In this document: one piece after another, positions 34,171 to 43,504 of the stretch
Layout: each line of letters starts with the position of its first letter
Position numbering within the stretch: position 1 is the stretch's first letter
DNA from: Candidatus Zhuqueibacterota bacterium
GTDB taxonomy: Bacteria; Zhuqueibacterota; QNDG01; JABMRT01
Assembly (NCBI GenBank): GCA_013202295.1
Contig: JABMRT010000038.1
Location: forward strand, 62,001 to 126,000
Reading direction: 5' to 3'
DNA length: 64,000 bases
Translations under genes and position numbers: made by a program
Notes under the pieces: generated by a model
What the model was told of the DNA's origin: nothing
What the model saw: only the letters and a program-made list of their open reading frames with translations
Database searches by the model: none

Positions 34171-36282
34171 ATGAAGCGTTATGTCCTTTTATTAATTACT
34201 CTTGCCATTCGGTTGGAAGCCACACAGATTATGGATCTAAAAGTCCCGGAATTTTCCGGGCTGTATGAGAAATTCGAGATTTGCTTTCAGGTGGATGCGA
34301 ATTATGAGAATCCTTTTAATCCGGATGAAGTGCTCATTGACGGCCTGTTTCAAGACCCGGATGGCCGTGTCCTTCGTGTCCCTGCTTTCTGGTATCAGGA
34401 TTTTATGCGCAGTCTCAATGAGTCCACCGAAGTGTTGACTCCTATCAGTGATCCGGATTGGCGGATTCGGTTTGCACCCATCCAGACGGGGGCGCATCGT
34501 TTCCAGATCGAGATAACGGATCAATCCGGCATCACGCTTTCTGATCCTGTTTCTTTTATTGTTGACTCATCCAGTAGCAAAGGATTCATTCGGGTTGATG
34601 CGGATGATCCCCAACATATGTCTTTTGACAATGGCGATCTTTATTTCCCGATGGGGATGAATGTGGGCTGGGCGCGTGCCGGGGGCAGTTATGATTATGA
34701 CCGCTATATGAGCCGGATGGGTGAATCGAATCAGAACTGGATTCGTATCTGGAGTTGTCATTTTTACAATGGGCAGCTGCTTGAATGGGAAGCGGGCCAT
34801 TCCACAGGCTGGTATCACGGCTTGGGCCGGTACAGTCAGCAGGGCGCGTGGAAGTGGGATCATTATGTCCAGCAGGCAGAACAGTTCGGGCTTCATATCC
34901 AATTGGTTACGCAGCATCATGGTCAGTTCTCACAGCGTACGAACTCGAATTGGAACGAATGCCCCTACAATCAGGATCTTGGCGGTATGCTTGAATCCGG
35001 TGCTGAATTTTTTACAAATGAAGAGGCCAAAGCACTTTACAAACATAAGCTTCGATACACTGTAGCACGGTGGGGTTACAGCCCAGCAATCCTTGCGTGG
35101 GAATTGTTCAATGAGGTGCAATGGACGGACAATTATCAGGAGAATTATCCCAATGTGGCAGCGTGGCACGAAGAGATGGCAAATTATCTGCACAGCATCG
35201 ATCCCTGGCGCCATCTGGTGACCACCAGCGCCCGGGATGGGGACGGTCTTATCTGGGGTAACGATGCAATCGATATCAATCAGGTCCATTTTTACGGTGC
35301 GGGTGTGTCGGATGCATTGCGTCACCGAAATGACATGATGATGCAATACGGCAAGCCCTGCATCATAGGTGAGTATGGCGACAACTCTCAGACAGGTGGG
35401 GCAGATCAGACCGGCACGTTTATTCACGATGGTATTTGGGGTACAGCCCTTGTGGGTGGTGGGGCCATGCCCTGGTGGTGGGATAATTTAATCGAACCCA
35501 ATAATCTCTATTATCACTGGACCGGATTCGCCGCTTTCTGGAAGGATGAGGATCTCCGCACAGGAAATTTTCAAGTTATCCCTGTTTCCGTATCGGGCGG
35601 GCCAAATCCAGCAATGGCCATTCAGATGACGCCTGGAAAGGAATGGGAAGCCTCCACAGAGCATGAATTCTATATTAATGCAGATTGGGACGCGCCGGGG
35701 ATCGGGAACCTATCCAAATATATTCAGGGTTCCAGCAAACCGGATATGGGACGTGAAGCAGTTTTCCATGCTCTGCTGAATGATTCGATCGTCTTCGGTG
35801 TGAACATCGGGGCTGTCTCCAGCATAGATTCCGGACATTTGCAAGTCTATCTGGATGAGATCAAGACACCGCTGCTCGACTTGACACCTTCTCCCGGGCA
35901 GCGGTATTATATTGAAATTCCCAAGGGAGCTCATAAAATACGAGTCTTTAACGCGGGTGTGGATTGGTATCGGGTGGATCATTTCGAGATTGAAGGTGCC
36001 ACACGGCCAGCCGCGAAAGGATGGGGATTGTCCAATGGCAGGACCACCTACCTTTGGATTCGTGACATGGATTATCGACTGGGTCAGTCTCCTCACACAA
36101 CATTATCTAGCGTGCGTGTCACTGTACCTGGATTGGAACCGGGAACTTACTCAATTGAGCAATGGCACACCACCGAGGGACGGATCATGAAAACACGATC
36201 CCTCCAGGTTGAAGGAGATTTAATTTTATCTTTGGGTGATTTCTATATGGATGCGGCGGTGAAGATTAAAAAGACAGATTGA
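34171..36282 (+). CDS. Secreted GH5-like glycoside hydrolase, DUF5060-containing (no sorting tail)
   Basis: The 703-aa protein has a signal peptide (residues 1-17). Residues 20-130 form a DUF5060-like immunoglobulin domain (YEKFEICFQVDANYENPFNPDEVLIDG). A TIM-barrel follows, with the acid/base E315 in ELFNEVQW and the nucleophile E401 in IIGEYGD. The C-terminal 200 residues form a beta-rich carbohydrate-binding-like region. It is a tandem paralogue of the next gene, with the catalytic Glu residues at identical positions, but ends at KIKKTD with no sorting tail. It is probably an exported endo-acting beta-glycanase; the substrate is not determined. Confidence 0.8.
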   Translation: MKRYVLLLITLAIRLEATQIMDLKVPEFSGLYEKFEICFQVDANYENPFNPDEVLIDGLFQDPDGRVLRVPAFWYQDFMRSLNESTEVLTPISDPDWRIRFAPIQTGAHRFQIEITDQSGITLSDPVSFIVDSSSSKGFIRVDADDPQHMSFDNGDLYFPMGMNVGWARAGGSYDYDRYMSRMGESNQNWIRIWSCHFYNGQLLEWEAGHSTGWYHGLGRYSQQGAWKWDHYVQQAEQFGLHIQLVTQHHGQFSQRTNSNWNECPYNQDLGGMLESGAEFFTNEEAKALYKHKLRYTVARWGYSPAILAWELFNEVQWTDNYQENYPNVAAWHEEMANYLHSIDPWRHLVTTSARDGDGLIWGNDAIDINQVHFYGAGVSDALRHRNDMMMQYGKPCIIGEYGDNSQTGGADQTGTFIHDGIWGTALVGGGAMPWWWDNLIEPNNLYYHWTGFAAFWKDEDLRTGNFQVIPVSVSGGPNPAMAIQMTPGKEWEASTEHEFYINADWDAPGIGNLSKYIQGSSKPDMGREAVFHALLNDSIVFGVNIGAVSSIDSGHLQVYLDEIKTPLLDLTPSPGQRYYIEIPKGAHKIRVFNAGVDWYRVDHFEIEGATRPAAKGWGLSNGRTTYLWIRDMDYRLGQSPHTTLSSVRVTVPGLEPGTYSIEQWHTTEGRIMKTRSLQVEGDLILSLGDFYMDAAVKIKKTD

Positions 36283-36327
36283 GATAATCGGTAGTGAATG
36301 AAAGATCCATTTTAAGGAAATTAGTTT

Positions 36328-38733
36328 ATGAAACATATTTTATTTTTGCTCCTAGCATTTTGCATCCAGCTTGGCGCGACCGAAGTGACAAATCTCCAAA
36401 ATCCTTCTTCGTGTGTCATGTATGGGAAATTCGAAATCCAATTCCAAGTAGACGCCTCGTACGACAATCCCTATGATCCGGATGAAGTGTTAATCGACGG
36501 TCTGTTCGAAAGCCCGGGTGGGACTGTCTTCCGTGTACCCGCATTCCGGTATCAGGATTGTGCAAGGAGTCTGAACGGATCGAATGAAGAGATCACACTG
36601 ATAGGCGATCCGGAATGGCGGATTCGTTATGCACCGATCCAGATAGGAACGCACCAGTTCCAGATCGAGATCACGGATGCATCTGGCACAACGATTTCCG
36701 ATCCGGTTACGTTTGATGTGGTCTCATCCACCATCAAGGGATATATTCATGTTGATCCGGATGATTCTCAATACATGGCCTTTGATGACGGCAGCTTTTA
36801 TTTTCCCGTCGGTCAGAATGTCGGCTGGGGGCACTGGGGTGGGACTTATGATTATGACATTTGGATGGCCCATATGGCCGATGCAAATCATAACTGGATC
36901 CGAATCTGGTCCACGCATTTTTACGATGGCCAACTCCTCGAATGGAATGAAACCAATCATACGGGATGGTATCACGGTCTGGGGCGGTATAGTCAGCAGG
37001 GCGCGTGGAAGTGGGATTATTACATTGAATTGGCTGAGCAGCTCGGGATTTATATTCAGCTAGTGACGCAGCATCACGGCCAATTCTCACAATCCACCAA
37101 TCCCAACTGGGATGAATGTCCCTACAACGTGGACAACGGTGGTATGCTGGAATCGGGCGATGAATTTTTCGACAATGAAGAGGCCAAAGATCTTTATAAA
37201 AGGAAGATGCGGTATTCCATAGCGCGCTGGGGATACAGTACAGCGATCCTTGCCTGGGAGCTGTTTAATGAGGTGCAATGGACGGATGATTACGACGCGA
37301 ATTATCCCACAGTAGCCGCATGGCATGAAGAGATGGCTGCATATGTGCACAGCATTGACCCCTGGCAGCATCTGGTGACAACCAGCGCGCGGGATGAAGA
37401 CGCCCTGATCTGGGGCAGCCCGGATATGGACATCAATCAGATTCACTATTACGGTGCTGATGTGTCGGGAGCGTTGCGGCATCGCTATAAAATGATGCAG
37501 CAGTACGGCAAGCCATGTATTATGGGTGAGTTCGGGGATAGCTGGCAGACCGGCGGTACAGACGAGTCCGGCACGTTTATTCATGATGGTATCTGGGGAA
37601 CGTCTATGATGGGTACGGGTGCCATGCCCTGGTGGTGGGATAATTATACCGAGGTTTACGATCTTTACTATCACTGGGTCGGATTGGCAGCATTCTGGGA
37701 GGGAGAGGATTTTCGCAATCAGGGATTTGAATCCATCCATGTAGAAACGTCAGGCGGGCCCAGCTCAGAGATGGGTGTGCGATGGACGCCGGGCAAAAGC
37801 TGGGAAAACTCCACAGAACATGAGTTTTGGGTGACATCGGATTGGGAAGCGCCAGGAATTGAGAATCTGTCCAAGTATATTCATGGATCTGACAAGGCGG
37901 ATATGGGGAGCGAGGCAATTTTTCATTTTTCTATCCCAAACGTGATTGTGTTCGGTGTCCATGTGAGCGAGGTCTCGACGTGGGTGCCGGGTATTGTCCA
38001 GATATTCCTTGACGAGGCAGACACACCGGTAGTGAATGAAACGGCCGAACAAGGAACGCGCTATGATGTGGATGTGCCTGCCGGGGATCATACGGTCCGC
38101 GTTTATAATGCGGGGACAGACTGGTTTCATGTGGATTATTTCGAAGTAGAAGGTGCGACGCGGCCAGCAGCGCGAGCGGTTGGCTTCTCAAACGAACAAA
38201 CCTGTTTTGTGTGGGTTCGTGACATGGATTATCGTCTGGGTGAGTCGCCGCATGATGTCCTGTCCAACGTTGAGATCACTGTGCCTGATCTTGAATCTAG
38301 CACCTATTCCGTAGAGCAGTGGCATACAACTGATGGTTCTGTCACAGAGGCACAGTCCGTCTCGGTAAGTGGCGATTTGATCCTGACACTTGCTGATTTC
38401 GGCATGGATGCAGCGCTGAAGATCAAGAAGACAACAGGAGTACCTGAACGAGATCCCGATACAGTACCAACGGAATTCGGACTGCTTCCCAATTTCCCAA
38501 ATCCCTTTAACGGGCAAACCATTCTCCGATATATGCTTCCAGAAGCGGGGCCGGTGAAGATTACACTTTATGATCTCAAGGGCAGGGAAATCCGTACTCT
38601 TCTTGATAAAGAAAAGCAGGCCGGGGTATATCGTCAACCAATCCGTATGAATAATTTGCCTTCGGGAACTTACGTGATAAAGCTTATATCGGAAAGTCAG
38701 GAATCGGTGAGAAAGGTCATGTTGTTGAAATAG
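36328..38733 (+). CDS. Secreted GH5-like glycoside hydrolase with type IX-like C-terminal tail
   Basis: The 801-aa paralogue of the preceding gene has the same DUF5060-like domain, catalytic barrel (E315, E401) and beta-rich region. After KIKKTTGVPERDP it continues with about 80 residues beginning LPNFPNPFNGQTILRYMLP and ending VMLLK, which match the sorting or T9SS C-terminal module (an FlgD-like Ig fold). This predicts secretion through the outer membrane and surface attachment. It starts 45 bp after its twin, and AAGGA precedes the ATG. The pair indicates polysaccharide degradation. Confidence 0.85.
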   Translation: MKHILFLLLAFCIQLGATEVTNLQNPSSCVMYGKFEIQFQVDASYDNPYDPDEVLIDGLFESPGGTVFRVPAFRYQDCARSLNGSNEEITLIGDPEWRIRYAPIQIGTHQFQIEITDASGTTISDPVTFDVVSSTIKGYIHVDPDDSQYMAFDDGSFYFPVGQNVGWGHWGGTYDYDIWMAHMADANHNWIRIWSTHFYDGQLLEWNETNHTGWYHGLGRYSQQGAWKWDYYIELAEQLGIYIQLVTQHHGQFSQSTNPNWDECPYNVDNGGMLESGDEFFDNEEAKDLYKRKMRYSIARWGYSTAILAWELFNEVQWTDDYDANYPTVAAWHEEMAAYVHSIDPWQHLVTTSARDEDALIWGSPDMDINQIHYYGADVSGALRHRYKMMQQYGKPCIMGEFGDSWQTGGTDESGTFIHDGIWGTSMMGTGAMPWWWDNYTEVYDLYYHWVGLAAFWEGEDFRNQGFESIHVETSGGPSSEMGVRWTPGKSWENSTEHEFWVTSDWEAPGIENLSKYIHGSDKADMGSEAIFHFSIPNVIVFGVHVSEVSTWVPGIVQIFLDEADTPVVNETAEQGTRYDVDVPAGDHTVRVYNAGTDWFHVDYFEVEGATRPAARAVGFSNEQTCFVWVRDMDYRLGESPHDVLSNVEITVPDLESSTYSVEQWHTTDGSVTEAQSVSVSGDLILTLADFGMDAALKIKKTTGVPERDPDTVPTEFGLLPNFPNPFNGQTILRYMLPEAGPVKITLYDLKGREIRTLLDKEKQAGVYRQPIRMNNLPSGTYVIKLISESQESVRKVMLLK

Positions 38734-38796
38734 GTCCCTTTCGAATTTCAGATATACAATAACTCGAGGGGGGTGCTTTTCACTTGATTTCTAAGG

Positions 38797-38802
38797 TATA
38801 AT
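38797..38802 (+). promoter_or_regulatory. Possible -10 (TATAAT) for the B12-radical SAM gene
   Basis: A perfect TATAAT lies about 110 bp before the start at 38914. No convincing -35 is at 16-18 bp (nearest is GCTTTT). Weak support. Confidence 0.3.
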
Positions 38803-38913
38803 TTTTATCTTAACTGTACTAAAGTTTTAGGAGAATTAGACAGATAGCGAGTTGATACTCACAGACAAAACCAATCCGAGATGTAAAACAAAGAAATTGA
38901 AAAGGATCCAAAG

Positions 38914-40287
38914 ATGAAAACAACATTGGTATATCCCTATAAAAAGAAAATGTTTACAGGATGCAATCCCCCTGTGTCTTTACTTTATCTTGCTGCTGCG
39001 CTTCAAAGGGCCGGCCAGGATGTCTCTGTCATTGATATTGATGAAGACGATCGGTCATATGCTGAAGTTCTGGAACATATCAAATCTGAATCTCCTGACC
39101 TTGTCGGTGTGCCACTTTATACTCTTGCTCTGGATGAAGGCTACAATTTCGTGCAATTCATGGCAAAGGAAAGCCATCCCTGGAAACTGCTTCTTGGCGG
39201 TCCCCATGTTTCCGTAAGTACCGATGCGGTTATGAAAGAATTTGAATCCTGTGATTTCATACTTCGTGGTGAAGCTGAGAACAGTATTGTTGAACTCACC
39301 GAGTTCTTAGAAAAAGGTAAAGATCTCTCCCACGTTAAAGGACTCACGTTTCGTAAAAACGGGAGTGTGATAAACAATCCGGAGATTAATAAGCAGATTG
39401 AGCTTAATGAATTGGCCTTTCCTGCCAGGGATCTGCTTAAGTCTGCCTATGAGAAGAATACGTATTGGCGTCTTGGGCATCGTGGAACCACGGATTTTAT
39501 TATTACATCACGAGGCTGCCCGTATAACTGTAACTTTTGCTTTAGGCTTGCAAGAAAATTCCGGAAACGCTCTCCGGAAAACATTGTCGCAGAGCTCAAA
39601 GAATTAAAATCACGGGGCATTGAAAATGTTCACATTATGGATGATCTTTTCGTCTGGAATAAGCCTCATTTCTTTGAAGTAGTAAACTTAATAAAAAAAG
39701 AAAAACTGAATATGAAATTTAAAGTTCGCGCGAGGGTCAATTTTATCGATGAAGAGATGCTGCGGGCCATGAAAGAAATTGGAGTGAAAAGTGTGGTTTA
39801 TGGCATCGAATCGGGCTCACAGATTATATTAGACGCCATGAATAAAAAAACGACCGTGGAGATGAATTATCGTGCCATCCGCATTACAAAACAGGCAGGT
39901 CTGGAATGCTATGGGGATTTGTTCCTAGGCTATCCGGGCGAAACGCTCGAAACCATCAAGGAAACAGAGCGATTACTGTTAAAAGCCAAGCCAACTGCCA
40001 TTAACCTGTCGGTGATGTATCCGATTCCCGGTACTCATGTTTATGATGAAGCCAAAAAACAAGGCACACTGAGAGACGATTGGGATATTCACGGTAGAAA
40101 GGCCTGGATTAAACTTCCATGGATTGAGAGCACAGACGAATTGAATGCAATTCGTAAAAGAGTTGTGAAAAAATATCTTCGCAATCCAATCGTTTTCTTC
40201 AATGGCATTCGAGCTACTTTCTGTAAACTGGATTGGCGGCAATTTAAAGTTTTGATGTTTTATGTATTAAAACAAAAGGAATTTTAA
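38914..40287 (+). CDS. B12-binding-domain radical SAM protein
   Basis: The 457-aa protein has an N-terminal cobalamin-binding region (residues 1-140, including LLGGPHVS) and a radical SAM core with the cluster motif CPYNCNFCF (about residue 206). It lacks a partner gene. Such proteins are often methyltransferases or P-C/C-C bond-forming enzymes for natural products or lipids; the substrate here is unknown. Its codon use is more AT-rich and Lys/Glu-rich than its neighbours, and it sits alone between operons, so acquisition by transfer is possible. Confidence 0.88.
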   Translation: MKTTLVYPYKKKMFTGCNPPVSLLYLAAALQRAGQDVSVIDIDEDDRSYAEVLEHIKSESPDLVGVPLYTLALDEGYNFVQFMAKESHPWKLLLGGPHVSVSTDAVMKEFESCDFILRGEAENSIVELTEFLEKGKDLSHVKGLTFRKNGSVINNPEINKQIELNELAFPARDLLKSAYEKNTYWRLGHRGTTDFIITSRGCPYNCNFCFRLARKFRKRSPENIVAELKELKSRGIENVHIMDDLFVWNKPHFFEVVNLIKKEKLNMKFKVRARVNFIDEEMLRAMKEIGVKSVVYGIESGSQIILDAMNKKTTVEMNYRAIRITKQAGLECYGDLFLGYPGETLETIKETERLLLKAKPTAINLSVMYPIPGTHVYDEAKKQGTLRDDWDIHGRKAWIKLPWIESTDELNAIRKRVVKKYLRNPIVFFNGIRATFCKLDWRQFKVLMFYVLKQKEF

Positions 40288-40500
40288 TTCTGATATTCGT
40301 TCAAGATTATTTCCGTATTTCTCAGCCATTACTTTCAAAGAAAGTTACTCCTGATTTTGCCTGAATCTGGCCCAGTTGTTGTTGCATTTGTCTGCTGAAA
40401 TTCCTAGATTAAACGCTCGATAGCAAGACCTTGTTTTATAGAAACCTTTCCGGTTTTAAAGCGTCCATTTTTTAAATTGTAATGACCGGGTTTTAACCAG
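40288..40500. other. AT-rich intergenic stretch
   Basis: Between the B12-radical SAM gene and the uncertain ORF at 40501. I see no RNA, repeat or clear promoter here. The whole region to gpmI (40288-40798) lacks a certain gene. Confidence 0.5.
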
Positions 40501-40764
40501 ATGAGAGCATTGACATCCAAATTTCAAATTAGACACCACGGTCTTTTAGCTGGATTTCGATTATTATTGTGGTGGGGTGCAGAATCACTTCGCACCTGGA
40601 CATCCCTGCCGGATGTGAAAAAGGAGATACGATCTCATAAATCTTTGAATCATTGGCCGATCGCGTCATGGCATTTGATTAAACGAAAATCCTATTGCAT
40701 GGTTTATTTGGATGAGGTTCCTGAAATTCGTATCGTGGAACTGTCGAAAGTACAGCTGAATTGA
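40501..40764 (+). CDS. Uncertain small ORF
   Basis: The 87-residue frame has no recognisable family and no good ribosome-binding site. Its C-terminal half (SWHLIKRKSYCMVYLDEVPEI) has a plausible protein-like composition, whereas the start is arbitrary. It could be a real small protein, a decayed gene or chance. Confidence 0.25.
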   Translation: MRALTSKFQIRHHGLLAGFRLLLWWGAESLRTWTSLPDVKKEIRSHKSLNHWPIASWHLIKRKSYCMVYLDEVPEIRIVELSKVQLN

Positions 40765-40798
40765 CGATTTATTGATTGCAGAATCAAATGGAGAAACG

Positions 40799-42445
40799 AT
40801 GAGCAAATTGAATTACTTTTCTAAATTTTCGGGGCGAAAAGGTCCGCTTTTACTGGTGATTATGGATGGCGTGGGCCTGAATGAAAGTGAAGTTGGCAAT
40901 GCTGTGAAAGCTGCCACTACGCCTGTGCTGGATGAATTGATGGCGAATCACATGATGACCCAGCTCCGAGCGCATGGTACTGCAGTTGGTCTACCTTCCG
41001 ATAATGATATGGGCAATTCTGAAGTCGGTCATAATGCGATTGGCGCGGGACGTGTGTTTGAGCAGGGTGCAAAGCTTGTCAATGCGGCCATTGAAACCGG
41101 CGCTTTATGGCAAGGTGGCACGTGGAAGAAACTCATTAAGAATACCCTCCAAAATTCAAGCACATTACATTTTATCGGACTCTTTTCAGATGGCAATGTG
41201 CATAGCCACATTGATCATCTCAAAGCCATGCTTAATCAGGCCAAAGATGAGGGTGTGAAAAAGGTGAGGATTCATATACTGCTTGATGGCCGGGATGTTG
41301 GTGAAACTTCCGCATTGGAATATGTTCGTCCGTTCGAAACCTTCTTGTCCGAATTAAACAATTCCGGTGTCGATTACCGTATCGCATCTGGCGGTGGCCG
41401 CATGATTGTGACCATGGATCGGTATGAAGCGGATTGGGAAATTGTCCAGCGAGGCTGGCTGGCCCACATACAAGGAGATGGTGTTCAATCTGATTCAACA
41501 GATGCTGCGATTACTTTGATCCGTGATGAGAATCCTGGAATTACAGATCAGTATCTTCTTCCCTTTGTAATTGGTGAAAACGGTCAGCCGATCGGTCCGA
41601 TCCAAGATGGCGATTCTGTGATCTTCTTCAACTTCCGCGGTGATCGGGCGATTGAGATCAGCCGGGCATTTGAAGATTCCGATTTTGACAAGTTTGACCG
41701 TGGTATGATCCCAAATATCGAGTACGCAGGCATGATGGAATATGATGGTGACCTCCACATCCCCAAACAATATCTTGTGGAACCTCCCGCTATTGACAAT
41801 ACCATGGGCGAATTGCTTTCACATTCCGGTGTAACGCAGCTCGCGATCAGTGAGACGCAGAAATATGGGCATGTTACCTATTTTTTCAATGGCAATTGGA
41901 GTGGGAAATTTGACAAAGATCTGGAAACCTACATTGAGGTTCCATCCGATAATGTGCCGTTTGATCAGAAGCCGAAGATGAAGGCCAAAGAGATCACAGA
42001 CCGGCTGCTCGAAGAGATGAAGACAGGCAAGTACCGGTTTGCTCGTGTAAATTTTGCCAATGGCGATATGGTCGGGCACACAGGTGTTTTTGATGCGGCG
42101 GTAATTGGTGTGGAGGCAGTGGACGAGGCACTGGGACGCATTCTTCCAGTGATAAAAGAGATGGGTGGGGTTGCTTTGATCACGGCTGATCATGGCAACG
42201 CAGATGAAATGTATGAGCTCGATAAAGAGGGCAATCCCAAAACTGAAAACGGTCGAATCAAACCGCGCACCAGTCATACCCTGAATCCGGTGCCGTTTAT
42301 TTTTTACGATCCTTCCAGTCACGGTGAGTATAGACTGGCGGATGTAAACAAACCGGGTCTGAGCAATATTGCGGCCACATGCATGCAGCTTCTGGGATTT
42401 GAACCGCCTGAGGAATATGATTCGAGTTTGGTTGAATTTGAATAA
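40799..42445 (+). CDS. gpmI: 2,3-bisphosphoglycerate-independent phosphoglycerate mutase
   Basis: ATG 40799 has GGAG six bases upstream and gives 548 aa; a frame from 40772 would add nine residues without a ribosome site. It is a member of the alkaline phosphatase superfamily. The catalytic Ser is S74 in MGNSEVGHN, and metal ligands occur in VIMDGVG, HILLDGRDVGE and ADHGNADEM. It interconverts 3- and 2-phosphoglycerate in glycolysis. Length is typical. Confidence 0.96.
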   Translation: MSKLNYFSKFSGRKGPLLLVIMDGVGLNESEVGNAVKAATTPVLDELMANHMMTQLRAHGTAVGLPSDNDMGNSEVGHNAIGAGRVFEQGAKLVNAAIETGALWQGGTWKKLIKNTLQNSSTLHFIGLFSDGNVHSHIDHLKAMLNQAKDEGVKKVRIHILLDGRDVGETSALEYVRPFETFLSELNNSGVDYRIASGGGRMIVTMDRYEADWEIVQRGWLAHIQGDGVQSDSTDAAITLIRDENPGITDQYLLPFVIGENGQPIGPIQDGDSVIFFNFRGDRAIEISRAFEDSDFDKFDRGMIPNIEYAGMMEYDGDLHIPKQYLVEPPAIDNTMGELLSHSGVTQLAISETQKYGHVTYFFNGNWSGKFDKDLETYIEVPSDNVPFDQKPKMKAKEITDRLLEEMKTGKYRFARVNFANGDMVGHTGVFDAAVIGVEAVDEALGRILPVIKEMGGVALITADHGNADEMYELDKEGNPKTENGRIKPRTSHTLNPVPFIFYDPSSHGEYRLADVNKPGLSNIAATCMQLLGFEPPEEYDSSLVEFE

Positions 42446-42502
42446 AAAATGTCCTCTTTGAAATTGGGCAGAGATTTAAGATATTAGTTATCCGTTTGAG
42501 GG

Positions 42503-42530
42503 TAAGTGATAACGGGTTAGGGATGAGGAG
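42503..42530. repeat. Heptanucleotide tract F
   Basis: TAAGTGA-TAACGGG-TTAGGGA-TGAGGAG are four in-phase units between gpmI and mlaE. Confidence 0.6.
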
Positions 42531-42576
42531 CCGCATGGCCCGACCCAAATTGAGAATGTTCGGAAATTAAATTTTT

Positions 42577-43329
42577 ATGAAAAAACTGATTAAATTCATG
42601 AAACAGGTTGGCGAGGTCGGATATCTATGGTTGGATACGATCCGTTTTGGATTTCGAAGGCCGTATGAATTCAAGGCTGTGCTTGATCAGATGGAGGAGA
42701 TCGGAGTACGATCCCTTGGTATCGTGGTCATCTCTTCATTTTTTGTTGGAATGGTCATGGCCATTCAAGTTGCCTATTCGGAGGCCAATTTCGCGGGTCG
42801 TGTTATGGTGGGTATGGGTGTGGGTGTGGCCATCACCAAGGAATTTGGCCCCCTGCTCACTGCGTTGCTTGCAGGAAGCCGTGTGGCTGCGGGAATCACA
42901 TCCGTTATTGGATCCATGCAAGTGACCGAACAGGTGGATGCCATCCGACTGCTTGGCGCGAGTCCGGAGAAAAAACTGGTCTTCCCCCGGATCACCGCAG
43001 CGATCATTATGTTTCCCCTGCTCACAGCCATCGCGGACTTTGTGGGCATTGGGGGCGGTCTGGTGGTCAGTATGGTCGACATCAAGATGGGATTTACGAC
43101 CTATATCTCCCAGGTTGAGCGGGCCGTGACCTTGTCCGATTTCTTCGGAGGGATTTTCAAATCCGTCTTTTTCGGATTTTTCGCTGCTTTGATCGGCTGT
43201 TATTTCGGGATGAAAGTTGAAGGCGGTGCCGAAGGTGTGGGGAAGGCTACAACACAATCCGTGGTGGCGACCTCGGTGAGTGTGATGATTGCAGATTATT
43301 TCATAACCAAGTTACTGATCCTTTTTTAG
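42577..43329 (+). CDS. MlaE-family ABC transporter permease
   Basis: The 250-aa permease has about five membrane segments and the MlaE hallmark AGSRVAAGITSVIGSMQVTEQVDAIRLLGASP (residues 105-140), the cytoplasmic EQVDA loop that contacts the ATPase. It belongs to the lipid-asymmetry or MCE transport system of the Gram-negative envelope. mlaF and mlaD follow, but MlaB/MlaC homologues are not seen in this window. Confidence 0.93.
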   Translation: MKKLIKFMKQVGEVGYLWLDTIRFGFRRPYEFKAVLDQMEEIGVRSLGIVVISSFFVGMVMAIQVAYSEANFAGRVMVGMGVGVAITKEFGPLLTALLAGSRVAAGITSVIGSMQVTEQVDAIRLLGASPEKKLVFPRITAAIIMFPLLTAIADFVGIGGGLVVSMVDIKMGFTTYISQVERAVTLSDFFGGIFKSVFFGFFAALIGCYFGMKVEGGAEGVGKATTQSVVATSVSVMIADYFITKLLILF

Positions 43330-43380
43330 CCTGAATTATGCATGAATTGGCGAAGGGAACGCATCCAAGAGTCGTGAAAA

Positions 43381-43422
43381 TAATGGTTAAATGGTAAGGG
43401 GTAAGAGATGAGAGGTGAGGGA
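43381..43422. repeat. Heptanucleotide tract G (longest)
   Basis: Six units in perfect phase: TAATGGT-TAAATGG-TAAGGGG-TAAGAGA-TGAGAGG-TGAGGGA. It lies between mlaE and mlaF. Confidence 0.7.
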
Positions 43423-43504
43423 CCGCCCCACACTCCCTTTTTAAAATGGATAAGAGAGATCCCAAGTTCATTTATAGAACATATTAAATTCAGAGGAATC
43501 CTTT

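Noticed and set aside
34930-37740. Long minus-strand frames (165 and 217 codons) inside the glycosidase genes
   Set aside because: They are shadows of the two paralogous plus-strand genes; no ribosome sites, and composition mirrors the sense strand.
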